From Atrichornis clamosus (lineage: Eukaryota; Chordata; Aves; Passeriformes; Menuridae), in NCBI GenBank assembly GCA_013400975.1, contig WBMZ01011894.1, forward strand, positions 124,001 to 188,000: a stretch of 64,000 nucleotides of DNA. Reading direction: 5' to 3'. A model generated the notes under the pieces. It was not told the origin of the DNA, did not search any database, and worked only from the letters and a program-made list of their open reading frames with translations. Made by a program: the position numbers and the translations under genes. Positions within the stretch are counted from its first letter, which is position 1. Each line of letters starts with the position of its first letter. This document shows positions 1-12,915 of this stretch, piece after piece.

Positions 1-3000
1 TGATAGATGAGTGCGTGCCAACACAATAAATGTGGTACGTGTCCAATATGAAATAGATATTGCAACTTTCTTGAGCATACTGGGTGCTTTAATACTTGAA
101 TGTTTCAGGAAATGTTGTCAAGGCAACAAAGATCAGTGTTCTTGCTTGGGTTTCTCCAGCAGAAAGGAGTTTTTAGTCACGAAAAATGACTCCTTTCCCA
201 TTACCTCTGGGGAAAAGTATTTCTAGCAGGCAATGACAGCATAGTAAGAGTGAGGACTTTTACATAGATTTTCCGCTAAGCAGTGGTTTTCATAGCTTCA
301 GGGCTTGCCTACTGAAAGGTGATCTGATCCTAAATCTGCAAATTTCTGTGTAGATATGTGCAACTCCACAAATCTAAATAAACTTCAGCACGTATTTAGC
401 CATTTGAAAGGTGTTGGCCTAAATAATTTTTGTCAAATGTGGTTCTCATACACAGTATAACTACTCCTCTAGGGCTTAATTCAAAATATGTTAAATCATA
501 GAGAAGCTTCCACTTGACTTCAGAGAATGGTGGATTGTGCCTGTATCAATTTCATCTTTGCTTATCTAAAGTGTTTCGCACTTAAGTGCTACGTAGTATT
601 CTTTTAGTTCTGCAGAAAGAAGACATGAGGGCAGAGACAGGTGGATATTTTGCATGAAATCATATGAAAAGCCTAAAAATAAGATCCAGGTCTTACAATT
701 TTCACCTTTTTTTTGGCTGTAACTGATATGAACAGGATTTGATCTCATGATCTAGAGATATATATATCTGCTCTCAAATGTCTCTACCATCTTGCTACTC
801 CACACATTTATTTTTATAATACTATTTGTTTAATATTAATTGGCAAAAAAAAGCACCATTGTGTGATTTCTCCTGGCTGTGCATAGCTCTAGTTTCTGTT
901 CAAGGGGCTGCTGCCTGCCCTGGGTTTGCTTCCTGTGCACTGCTGAAACTTGCACCCCACCTTGTAAGAGGTGGCACAGTGCCATTTTCGCAGATGGACC
1001 TGAAAAGAGAAATGCCAGGCCACCAGAAGGTTCCCTTGATTTCAGACTGCAAGGTCAGGTCAAGTTCTAAATATGTTTGTGATATTGTAATTTATGCTGA
1101 GCTTCTCCTGATTTTAAAGAGGAGTAGTAATTTAAGATGTGGTACTTAGCATGAATGAAGTTTAGTACTTGTAAATACTGTTACTTTAATGGCTGGAATT
1201 TTAAGATGTCTCATCTGTGCCGTAACTAATGCTGAAAGATCAATTCTGAGATACCTGTCCTTCTGAAGTTTGAAGGAAATAACAATAAATATGGGAGGGA
1301 AGAAACAAACAGTGAAAGTTGCTACATTTGTCTAAGAAAATTGTATCCATATTTAGGAGGCAAAAAATGTGAGCCAGAAGAGCCTGTAAGTTTCTTCAGG
1401 TGTTGTTTTCAGAGCTAGATTTAGAAGCCTGGGCTGTGAGAGATTCGTAGAAGTTTCTGCTGATTCTTTAGATGTGAATGAGTATGTTCTAAATAATAAA
1501 CAAACAAATAAATAAATAACATGACAGAACGACCTTGCTGGGTCCCATATGAACTGTAAATTATTTATTTGAACAATGTCTATGCTGTTCAAGTGTTGCC
1601 TTCTGCCAATACTTACCCACATGAGCAGCTTTGCTCACGTGAGTATTAGCATTCAGATGTTTCAGTTGATTGACTTTCAGGGAAACTCAGCAACCTGCAT
1701 GTTTAACTAATCTGTTTTAAGGAAACCTAGGTTCACAGCTCATGTGAAAACGTCACTCTTCTCTGCAAAGAGCTATGCAGAAGAGTTTGGGTTGGTACTT
1801 TGGTACAGTCATGCATCTGGTCCTGTGTTCTTAAAACACTTTCTAGATTATTTCAATTCTGTTCAGCAATGTTAAATGAAAGAGTAGCATATATTCTTCT
1901 GCCAAATGAAGTATTTAGCAAGGCTGTTTTCATAGCAGTTATGCAGGAAGTATCACAAAATATGTCATTTACTGGATTTTAATGCTGCAGCCTGTACTGG
2001 TAATACAGGTTGATGTGAAGTAAAATTTCAACCATTTTTTTAATAAATGAAGCAATTAATGAACCAAACAAGGACTGATGATAGGATGGATCCAAACAGG
2101 TTTGGCGGTGTGTTAGAGTTGTGGTAAAATAATGTATCTGGAGAATGCATTGCCATTCTGTTTTCACAGCACTAGGTGTCTGCTGCTTTGGGTGTCTTAC
2201 AGGCTTGGGAGAGACTTTGCCCTCAACCAGTCTCCAAGTGACTGCTGTAACCTACACACACCACAGTAATCCAGGGGAAAAGGCCACAGAGCATTGGAGA
2301 AGCAGCAGTGTTCAGTGCATGCTTTGTTAGTTCTGTGGTTTGCTTTGTTTGTGTTTCATTTTGCTGCTGTTAGGATAAAGGAGAAAACATGAACGTTTCT
2401 TGAACATCACAGGCAAATGGTAACAAAAAGCAGGAGCACATGCTGTGGTCATTTGCCCTCTTAGACAGGTCAGCACAGGACCTTTTTGATTATCAGATAG
2501 GGTCAATGCACAGAGCCCACTGAAAACTCATCCAATGCTCCTGGAGTGTGACTGAAGCATGACCTCACTCCAAAATGTGAAAAAGGATAAAGGGATACAG
2601 GTACCAGTGGGAGAAGTGGCCCCAGCACTTTGGCTGCATCAGTCTGAATTGGGCTAGAATACAATCTCAGTGAAACTAAGTGTTTCTGACAAAACCAGAC
2701 TAACACCCAGGAGGCTGTATAAATTCTTCAGAAGCTGTAGAAGTAATATTTAATAACTTCCAGAGAAAGAGAGTACTGAGTTCATACTCAGCAGATGCCT
2801 CTCCCCAAGGGAAAAACGTTCTGAATTGTGTCCACATCAAACAGTGACACACAAAAGTGGTGAGAAATGGTCCTGCCCCTGCATAGGCTGGTGTTCTTCC
2901 CCTTTTCCCTCTCCAGAATGGGATGGCCGAATTGCTGCCCGAGTGGGTTTGATGTGCAGGGAGGGTTATTTGCCGGTTTTGGTGGGTGTGTGCAGGAGAG

Positions 3001-3099
3001 GGCTGAGGGAGGAGGAGGAGGAGTGAGGCTCCGGGCTGGGTGCAGCTACAGGCACAGCCGAGCTGGTTCGGGGAGAACAGCACCAGCTGCACAGCGCTG

Positions 3100-3100
<1 letters not shown>

Positions 3101-3151
<51 letters not shown>

Positions 3152-3152
3152 C
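3101..3152 (+). repeat. (TGCTCC)n hexamer tandem repeat
   Basis: About eight perfect copies of TGCTCC run without interruption inside a locally GC-richer stretch (about 2.9-3.2 kb). In the + frames it reads as alternating Cys-Ser and on the minus strand as Gly-Ala. That explains the repetitive open frames seen here, which are not genes. Confidence 0.95.
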
Positions 3153-6100
3153 CGAGTCTGAACAGAGCTGAGGAGGGAATGGGCTTGGACTGAAAAATTG
3201 CTATCAGGAGGTAAACCCCTTCCTGTGAAACTAGAGCTGAACTGGGAAGGGTCGTGGCTTTCTTGGGGGAGGGAGAGGAGGGTGCAGCTTTGTGGTGTGA
3301 CTGAATAGCTTGCCAGTGGGATCATAATAGGGTACTTGTACTTTTGTTCCTGTGCACCAGAAGGAATTTTTTTTAAAAGACTGTGTATAATTCTGTGTCT
3401 TAGATAAAGAGAGTGCAGCTAACATGCTTTTAAACTGCCAGGAAGAGAGGAGAGCTTGGGCTGTTTCTGATTGCAACTGATTGCTGCTGTATGGAGGAAC
3501 AATAAATTCTCTACCTTAAATAATTCTTCATAGAATTTCTTGACTCTTTTGATCACTTTGGAGATTTGTTGCATAGAAATAAGGTTAGCATTTGTTTCCA
3601 GTTTCCCTGCCTTTTTGCTGAGAAATGTGTTTTATCAGTTAATGTGGAACACGGATTTTTTTTTTTCTTAATGTCAGGGTTCTTTACAGAAAAGCAGTGA
3701 AATGAAAAGTTTAATAATAACTCAGGATACGGGTAAATGGTTCAGACAGGTTGTCTATGTAACTGAGTAGCAGCACAGATTGAACTTAATTTAGACTGCT
3801 CTTCCCTGATGAAAAATATGCTACTGTGAATGCTGAGAGCACCACACCATGCACAGGATCAAAATCTGGAATAAAGATACTTGTGGAAAAATAACATAAA
3901 TTGCTTGTTGTAAAAATCCTTCTAAGAAGGATTTTGCTGATTTCTGCTTTCTTCCCCCCCGCCCCCATCAAAAGATTGAATTTCACAGGAGGGGTATCTG
4001 CATTGGGAAAGACTTGGTGTATAAAGATGACAAAAGAGTATCTGAAGTTGACAGAGCCCTACCAGAAGTTCAGTTGCTATGGCAGCATAATCACAAGGCA
4101 TTAACTTCTCAGCAGTGGTTTGGAAACCATCCTTCAGTCAATTTGAACATCAATAGGAAGGGGAGGAATGTTAAGAGGATGTAAAGATGGTGAATAATAA
4201 GAGCAGGTTGTAACAAGTAATTTGAAAAAATAACCAATTAAAGCTTCCTTATTGCCACAAAGAGATTTGTGAAATCTCGCAGGTGGTTATAAAATTATGG
4301 CTTATCTCTATAAATTGCTTTTGTGAGTACATTGCTGCTGATTAGGATCTATATCTCCTGGCAGAGCATCTTTAGTGTCTACCTTTTTGATTTAGTTAAA
4401 TATTCTCTAATGTGTTTCTTGTACTAAATATTACTAAAAAACTTCAACAGACTGATCAAAATTCTTTAAAATGACATTTCAGTAGAGGCATTAGCACAAA
4501 GTCTCTTGTCACCACCAACAGCCTTTGTGATAAATAGCCACTGGGTGTATTCCAGTAATATGAAACAGGCACTTAAAATAAGTAGCTTTTTCATCTTAGA
4601 GGTGCATAGAACACAAGCCAGTTTTTAGTAGAAGAGTAACTTACCTGGCTGAATTTATTATTCGTGTTACATAACTGTATTAAGAATTCAATTGGTTGTA
4701 CTGCAGAACACACCTTGTTCTCTTAGAGCAGACTCCTTTAGAGAAAAATACTGCTTTATTTTTATTTTGTAGCCCCCATTGCTTCTTCTGTCCATCTTTT
4801 AAACCTTTGCATTGTGCTGGTGCTACCTGCCACAATAACCCACAAGAGAGATATAAAACTATTAACGATCCCTGCACTAAGGTACTGAGACTGAACCCAG
4901 AAGTTCCTCCAGCGTCAGTCCCACTGGCAGCTGGGATGTGGTGATGGGGGAACGTGACAATGCACTCTGCAGCAATGTGAAGTTATTCCAGCCAACTACT
5001 TCTTGTTTCTCCTGAACTGAGATCACAATGAAAAATGGATTAAGTGGTGAAATAATTTTTTGCAGGATTCTGATTTTCCATTTTTAAGCCCTGCTTTAAC
5101 TTTTCCTATGAGTGAAGAGTTTGCGACTGACTTCCAAAACAGTAAGATAGAACTTACACCTATCTCTTGTAAAAAATAATTGTTGGGAAGAATGCAGCAA
5201 TAACGTGTTTGAAACTTGAGAACTGGAGAAGAGCCTGTGGGGGCAAGTCTGGAGCTGTCACCTGCTTGTAACAGGCTCCATCTGGGTACTGTGCTCAGCA
5301 TTCACTCTGTGAGCACTCTGTCCCCTCTCTCTTTTGTCTGCTTTGTCAGGGTGCTTTCCGGGGGAAAAAAAAAGTTAAGAAAAACAAATCCAAACCCAAA
5401 AGATATGTTTGGAATCCCTAAGGGCTTTGAAGTCCACAGAATTAACACCTGTCTTTACTGAGCAGGTGGTTTTACACATGAAGAAATATGATCACGTGAG
5501 TATTCTATGGTTGATTAAATGCTTGAAATGACCACCTGAAGTACAAGATGGGTAGATTTTAATTATATGCTCATGCTACAATTAGAAGATCATACAGATC
5601 TAAAAGCTCTTTGAATCGATATCTGGGATGTATGACATTTATTACAAGCCTTTTTAGGAGGGGAAAAAGAGCACACAGTAAGAGATGCACCTTTTCATCA
5701 CCAGCAATGCTACACTGGCTTTTTAACTGTCTGTGAAACTGTCTCTGGTTTGCAGAAGTTAAGGAAGTGAGTGTCACAAATCATTTGAGTATAAGTTAAA
5801 ATGTTAAGAAATTGACCTTTACATGTAGGATTTGGAGAGAAAGATTTGTTATACGTAGAGATGGATTTCTTGTTGCTTAGAGTTCTGTAAAGTAGCTGCA
5901 TCTTGGCTGGAAAATGTTTTTTCCTAGCAATGAGAAGAGTAAAAATGGAGGCAGTAAGAGACTTTTAAGCAGATGTATCTCAACATCACTCTTGAACTAC
6001 TGCTGTTGAGGCAAAATTGTGGAGATCCTGTAGTTGGTTGAAAACCAAATGGCAGCAAATTTTGTTAGATATCCCTTTCTGCTCTTTCCTGTTGATCACT

Positions 6101-7721
6101 ACAGTAATATGTTGGAGTCGTTTTTCTGTGGTAACTTGGATTTTATATGGAGCTGAAGTAAACAAAGTAGGGAGTAAAAATCCCTATGTCTTGGCTCCAA
6201 CATACATACTCTGATTGGATATTCGTGCCAGCAAGGATTCAAAAGTGTACTTGCATAATTTTGTAGCTGTAATTGGAAATCATGTGTATCAGCAGTTAGA
6301 AGACTGACAAACAGGAAAAAAAAAAAACCCCAAGGATCTCTGCCAAAAAGAAAAGGCTTAGCTTCTAACAAGTATGTGTTGGTGGTCTGACATTTATTCA
6401 AAGTTGGTCTTTTTGAAAAGGAGACAACTATTTCTCTGCACTAACTATTCACTGGTTACCTTGATGTCTTTTCTTATTTCCATTTTAAATTTAGTTTAGC
6501 ATAAACACTTTGGCCAGAATTATGAAACGAAGATTCTGGAGAAATGGTGGATGTAGTCAAATCCAGACTCATAATTGATATGGGTGACTCTGGAGTGACT
6601 GGGAAGAAAAATACTTGAAGAAAATCTGTCCATTCCCTAGGTTGTCATCTGTTGGCTGTTGTGACCTCTCGTTGTAAGAGATTTCCAAAGGTAGCAGGAA
6701 GCATTGCCGTTAATCAAGGATAAAACCCATTCTTTAGACTTTTGAAAGCATTATTGGATCAGACTGGTTGCAACAGGATCAGTTTGCTACAAGAGCAGGC
6801 TCCAGTCATTAATAGAAAAAAATATTCCCTTCTCAATGCCCACATAAGATGTTTCCCTATGAGAACAACCTGTGAGTCTCCAAGGTACCAAGCTATCATA
6901 AATTGAGTGTTGCATATCTGCTTTGTTTCTTACAGGCTACTATTGTTTCATATTCTCTGGTTATTTTCTACGAATGCACTGTGTCTGACCTCCTGCTTAG
7001 TTGCTTTCTCCCCTCCTTTGGCACTTGCAACTTCTATTTCTCTGTTGTTTTTGGGACACTCCCTCTGAAGTGAATGCAGATATCAGAATGGAGCCCAGGC
7101 TTTGCTGAATCACAGGCCAAAGCTTGCATGGTTCCTGAAACAGCCTTCTGACAGACAACTGGAAAGCCAGTTCTGTGTGAGATGAACAAGACAATTGGCT
7201 GCAGTTACTGAGATCTGGTGCTGTGCTACACGGAGGTCCAGCAGGGCTGGGAGTCTGGGAATGTGCGCTCTGCTTGGCTCTGCTGCAAGCATTAAGTCTG
7301 GTCCAGGGTGAGTTGCTTAAACTCCCAAGCTCTCCCTTGCTTCACCAAAGTGGTTTGCACTTCCCACTGAATAGTTTGAGTTTTGCCTTCAGCTGTTCTC
7401 CCAGCCTTCCCCATAGCATAGAGCCCTGTCACAGTGCTGGGCTTTCAGGGTCAGCAGCAATTTTGGGACTGATGCAGCTGCCCCAACCCCAGGACTTCTC
7501 GTGCCCTTGCACTTGAACTGTCTCAGTGAACCACACCCAGGTCAACCAAAGCTGCCTTCCAGCTGCAGTGCCCCTGCCACACCAGGAACTTTGCTGCTTA
7601 GCCAAGACAGGTCTCAGTGGACTGATTTAACTCTATTGGAAACTTTTCCACTGTGACCTGTGCTCCACAGGAGCTGCCTGATGCATGTGTAAAGGCTTCT
7701 CTCTGTATAATGTCCACTGGA

Positions 7722-7835
7722 ATGGATTTTAAGGTCAGAAGCACTGCTAAAGTCATCTTGCTTGACCTTCTCTTTTCAAAATCATAGAGCTTTACCCTAG
7801 AAACCAAATGAATGCCTATCCTTTGGGAAATTATC
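7722..7835 (-). mobile_element. Old CR1-family LINE 3' fragment
   Basis: The block containing TTTTAAGGTCAGAAGCA, then TCATCTTGCTTGACCTTCTC and CATAGAGCTTTACCC follows the order of a well-known sauropsid CR1-type tail (AAGGCCAGAAGG, then ATCATCTAGTCTGACCTCC, then CATAGAATTTCACCC), read as its reverse complement. The copy is clearly diverged, and the subfamily cannot be assigned by eye. Confidence 0.55.
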
Positions 7836-10800
7836 CTCTCATGAAGACTGCAGAATGATTGCAAGGCCAAAAGTTTTCCCTCTTGCTGCTTAAATTGCTT
7901 TTACTTTTTAGAAACTTAACCTTATTTTGAGGTTAAATTTGTCTAATTTCAGTTTTTTGATGTCACAGTGTTTTCAATGGGATTGAAAAGCTCGTGCTCT
8001 TTCCTACTGTTACCTCCTTTCTCTGCTTTTAATCACCTGTCATTGTGACCTGACTTGATTCAGTCCTTCAGCATCCCAGCTCAAGGCTCACATTGTGTTG
8101 ATCGTTCTCCACTGAATTCCCCTGTGCAAATCCACGTGTACACACTCACCAGTGTTAGAATGGGGATGTTGCAGTATCTGCAGTCAAAAATTTTTTCTTT
8201 TCCTTTATATTTTTTGTATACATTAAATGATCAGAAGAGCCACCTCTTTCAGGTACTCCGTGAGAGCATTTTCTGGGAGATCATTAATGACATTCCCTGA
8301 CTGCCTCTCAGTTACAGTAGCCCAGAACATGTCTCTCCATCTCACAGGGCCTTGCTTTCTGGATTTGCAGGCATTTTCCATTAGTCTGTTGAAACAAACT
8401 TGTTTGGTTTAGATGGCTTAAACAAGCGTGGCTCGTGAGTCACCAGCAGATTTACCAGGAAAGGTTTTGTATTCTTGTCTTGGCCAGCAGTACCTCATGC
8501 TGTGGGTTTGAAGGAAGTGATCTCTGAGGTATCTGGCTCAGCAGAGCCTCCCCTGCTATCAGAGCCATCTGTCTGAGCAATTCCTGGCTATAGCTTTCTT
8601 AAGACTCCTTGAGTTCAAATTATTTGGGTCTCTTAATTTGTAAATCTTGATTCATGGAAAAAACTATTTAAAAAATTTTTGCTCAATAAACTCTTATCAA
8701 ATAGGAAATTGGCATTGTCAAATACAGACCCTAAAGATGCACATCCTGAATACTCCTACCTTTTCTGTGTAACCTTTCATAATTTTTAATCTACAGCTCA
8801 CAAGGAACCTGGTCTGTTATTTTTTTTCCTATCATGATTTAATAGAGATTTTTAATGTCTCTAAACATACAGTTCCTAGTTGTTTCTTTGGTAAATGTAT
8901 CTTTCTTTTTAGTTATATTTATTTCTAATTTAATGACTTAGCTATATTAAATTTTCTTTTTCGCTTTAGTTCTTATTATCTCCGTTCTTACGATTGGGAC
9001 TTGCAGCAGAATGTCTTAAAAATTGATGGGTTTTCCTTTTATGGTTACCTTTAGATCTAGGAATATGTATGTTCCTTTCAAACTGTACATGCATGTATAA
9101 TTACATATGCATATCTGACACTGCTCTTTATTTCTCTATGTTCGTACACAAAATCAAATCATGATTGGAGATAATTTTTTGAATTGATAAAAAGCTTTCC
9201 ATAGAAAGTAGGACAAGGTCCAGTATTTATTACATGCTCTCAGGTGCAAAACTTTCTGATGTATCTAATAATTCTGTTGAGTTTTTCTAAGATACAAAGG
9301 CGGTTTGCTACTGATTTTTCTAGCTAAATTTCAGCAGGTTTGAGTCAGCTTTATTTCTACTGACTGAGAAAGTTGCTTCCAATTCAAGTTGCTTCCCGTT
9401 GTTTTGGAGATGACATTGCAGCACTGCAAATAGAGCTGCAGTTGATGAGACATGGAAATGCACACACGTCAATCTCTGTTATCAGAAATCCAGCCAGAGG
9501 AAGTGGTCGAGGGACCAACTTCATGCAAGAGTTAAAGGGAGAAGCATGGCCATGTCTCACTCTTGGACTCACGTATTCCTGATCACCCCGTGGTTCTGTT
9601 ACCACCTAATGAAAGAAGACATGAGGATGGCTCGGAAAGTGGGAGATTCCCGGTGTTGCGGAAGATTGGATATTGTATGTGTCCGGTACAGAATCCATTC
9701 CCGAGGCTCCCTGCTGTCCCCTGACCTGTGCCATCGAGCTGACACTCGGCACTGAGCCAAGCCAAGGGCTTTGCTCTGCTCTCAGCAGCCTGGGAGCTGT
9801 GGTTGGAGTGGCTTTCCCACCGTGCTGCAGGGACAGGTCACTCAGGAGAGCCCAGCACACCAACACTGCGCTCTTGGCACTCAGCACAGGCATTCTGTGC
9901 TGGTGGAGACAAAATTACAGTATTGGGCTGTTTCAAAAGGCCCTTGGCACCATGGTGGAGTTACTGTAAAGTAGCTTCGCTGGTTAATTCTAATTACAAA
10001 CTAATCCAGCAATAAGAATGTGGCTGTAAGCAGGTCCTTCAGTTTCTGAAGTATCTTTTCATGTCAAAAATCATGCTGGACAAAATGCATGCAAAATAAA
10101 GGAATCTTTAGTTATCTAATACTTTGTGATGCTTAAAGATTACAGAAGATTAGAAGGTCCACACCTGTACTTATTAACTGGACCTGTTCCAGCAGTGTTA
10201 AGAAATAGAGAATGGATTTGTGTCAGGCCTTGCCAGATACTTGCTGTTGAGGAGCTCAGAATTAAAAAAATAACCTTTGCAATAAATGGAGTTTAAAAGA
10301 AAATTAAATGGTGGGTGCTGGATTTTTCCTTCATATGCACCTGAAGTAAGGGCAATGAAGGCAGTGAATTCACAGATTTGTATTATAATTAGGTTAGAAT
10401 GAAACTTAATTAAATATAGTACATATATTTCTTTTGGATTGTTTCTGATTAACTACATATTCAGTTAGTGGGATTGGGTTTCTCTATGCATAAATCTGAC
10501 ATAAGATCCTGACAGAGGTGGTGCTGAAATCCTGGCAATAGGCAGTAAAGCTGGGTTTGCTCTTGCTTTGCCCACAGCATCCTAACCAGCCATTCTGACT
10601 TTGGGCTACTGTGGATACATTTCTTAGCTGAGTGGAATTACCTTCTTCACACTGACCTCCTGCTGTTAACTGTGTAGGTAACATAAATTCTTAACTTTGG
10701 TCCTGTGTGTAGCAATAGTTGGGTTTGCCCCATAAAGACAGAATGAACAGATCCCATAAAGACCATAACTGAGAGTTAAACATCTCACCTCTGCGTGCAA

Positions 10801-12639
10801 CTTGCCCAACTTTGGGTGTTGCCGGAAAGTGAGAGCTCAGAGCTGACAGTGCAATCACAAGTAAGTGCTAGAACCTAACTAAAGCAAGTCCAGTTGGTAT
10901 TCAGCTGCCATGAGGTTGTTTCATCACGCCAGTAGAGCAGTTTCACAGCTGGGGATTTAGCCTGAGTGATTACTCACCTCTTTGCTATAAGGAAAAGCTG
11001 TATTCCATGCAGTGAGTAATTGCATTGCTGTCAGCAGCAGCTGATGGATATAACAATATTGTGTGTCTGTGGAATTAACACTAATAAGTTGCAAAGTTTA
11101 TTACAGTGCACCCATTAAAGAATACACGAGCATGACATTGTCAGTCACTGTTGTAATGCTGGGAAAGTATTTTTGTATAGAATCAGACACTGGGCATGAA
11201 TTGACAGTGCAAGTGTTCATAACAGCAAGGCAGCTGGCGTTTTGTCTTACCCAAGGCAGCACAGCAATCAGTGGAAGGCTCTGAGGGTCTCCCATGTCTC
11301 TTGCATCCATGTTGTCATCCAGATTTACAGTCATGGCCTCACGCTCCATTTCCCACTTTTCCCCAGTCTTGTGTACTGCAGCTCCACCAGCTTGGGAACT
11401 GCCAGGGTGAGCTCTGCTTCCTGCTGCTCCATCCTCTCAGGTTGAACAGGGGCAGAGACTGTGCTGAGAGCTGGTTCTAGTGAGATGGTGTGACAGGAGT
11501 TTCAAAAACACCTTTAGAAGGTCCGAATTTTAAAGGTACATATTAGACAAGGACTAAAGTTTTAAAATTTTATTACACTTTCCTTCCATTGGTAGTAATA
11601 GAGAAAATCATGATGAATTATGAAATCCTTTGGAAGCAAAGAAACTGCACTTTTATTTTTGTTTCTGAGCACAGATATTTCTAGTGACTTGCTAAACAGA
11701 CAAGAGCCTGGGAAAAATGAGTGGACAGTTTGGGTCAGGATGTTATTAGAAGCAAATTTTGGTCTTCATAGTGTTTATGCTGTTCCAGCCGCTCGTGAGA
11801 TCACAGAAGCCTGCAGAGAAGGAAACAATGGAATTTGATGTTACACCGAACATCAAACAGGGTTGAAGGTTCTGTGACCTCTGCAAGTAATTAAAATAAA
11901 GCTTCACTGGAAGATGGTAGGCTACTGCCACAGTTCCTGTTTTACAATTCATGACATTCCTTAAGGGGTTTAAAAGATGAGTCTGAATTATTCTTTGTGC
12001 TGCTCCTTAGTCCTTAAGAGAGTTAAGAAATCAAGTCATTCTTCTCAGAGTCATGGTAGGAATAAATACTGGATAGGTTTGTCTGTCAAATGGGCCTATT
12101 ATACCTGCTCATAAAAATGAAAAAAAATGGGGAAAAGGGAAGTGCTTTTACTCTTAAATGTACTCTTTCAACTACATAATAGTTTTTGTAGTATTTAAAT
12201 AGAAAAGTAAAGCTTTCTACATGTTTAATAGCTATTTGTCAGGTGACTGCTAAGTTATCTTTGAAAGGAGAGTGAGCGAGTGCAGCTGTGCAAATGTAAC
12301 ACAACAAATATGCACTTAATTGTGTCCTTTGGCCAGCAGAACATGTCTGTTGGTAATTAGTTCTTCCTCTACCAGACCCACTGGCATGTGAGCTCTCCTA
12401 GCGGGATTCTTGTTATTGTTCTCTCTGGCTCTTGTTCACTGTTGTTCTGGAAGGAAGGACAGGATTGAAGGCATGAGTAATAGGAAATCTTTAGCTCTCA
12501 CGTTCACCAAAGAGGAAAACATTTATTTAATCAGCCTAGAGCTTTACAAGCACTCAGAGAATAAAAGTTAGTCTTGTGGGAAGTGGGGGCAGAGGGGTTG
12601 GACGCAGAGAATACACTCCTTGGCTTTTGAAGTACTGTT

Positions 12640-12915
12640 ACCACGGGGTTAACGCCGTGCGTGAGCTCAACGCAGGTATTTTTCAGCTGGCTTTTGGGGG
12701 CACCTTATGTCAGCTTGTCTGCAGCCGTATTTGCAGCTCCTGGGTTGGAATAATTCTTGCCATACCCACCACTGCCTTGTATGACAGCTAGGAGTGACTG
12801 TACGTTTGTGGCTTCAGGCGGTCCCCAAACACGTGCAGTTGATAAAGTGAGGGCAAGCGAGTGTTGTGCGCGTTGTGAAGAGGTCGGAGCGTCAGAGGGG
12901 GAGAAGGGGTTGTGC
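12640..12915. promoter_or_regulatory. CpG-rich intronic patch with a CACGTG E-box
   Basis: CpG dinucleotides are unusually frequent here against a CpG-poor background, with clusters around AACGCCGTGCGTGAG and GTTGTGCGCGTTGTG. A perfect CACGTG E-box lies at 12830-12835. The patch is too small and too modest in GC to be a full CpG island. It could be an enhancer or a minor promoter; nothing in the sequence shows transcription. Confidence 0.3.

Noticed and set aside
2867..3325. Cys-Ser and Gly-Ala repeat frames
   Set aside because: Direct translation of the (TGCTCC)n repeat.
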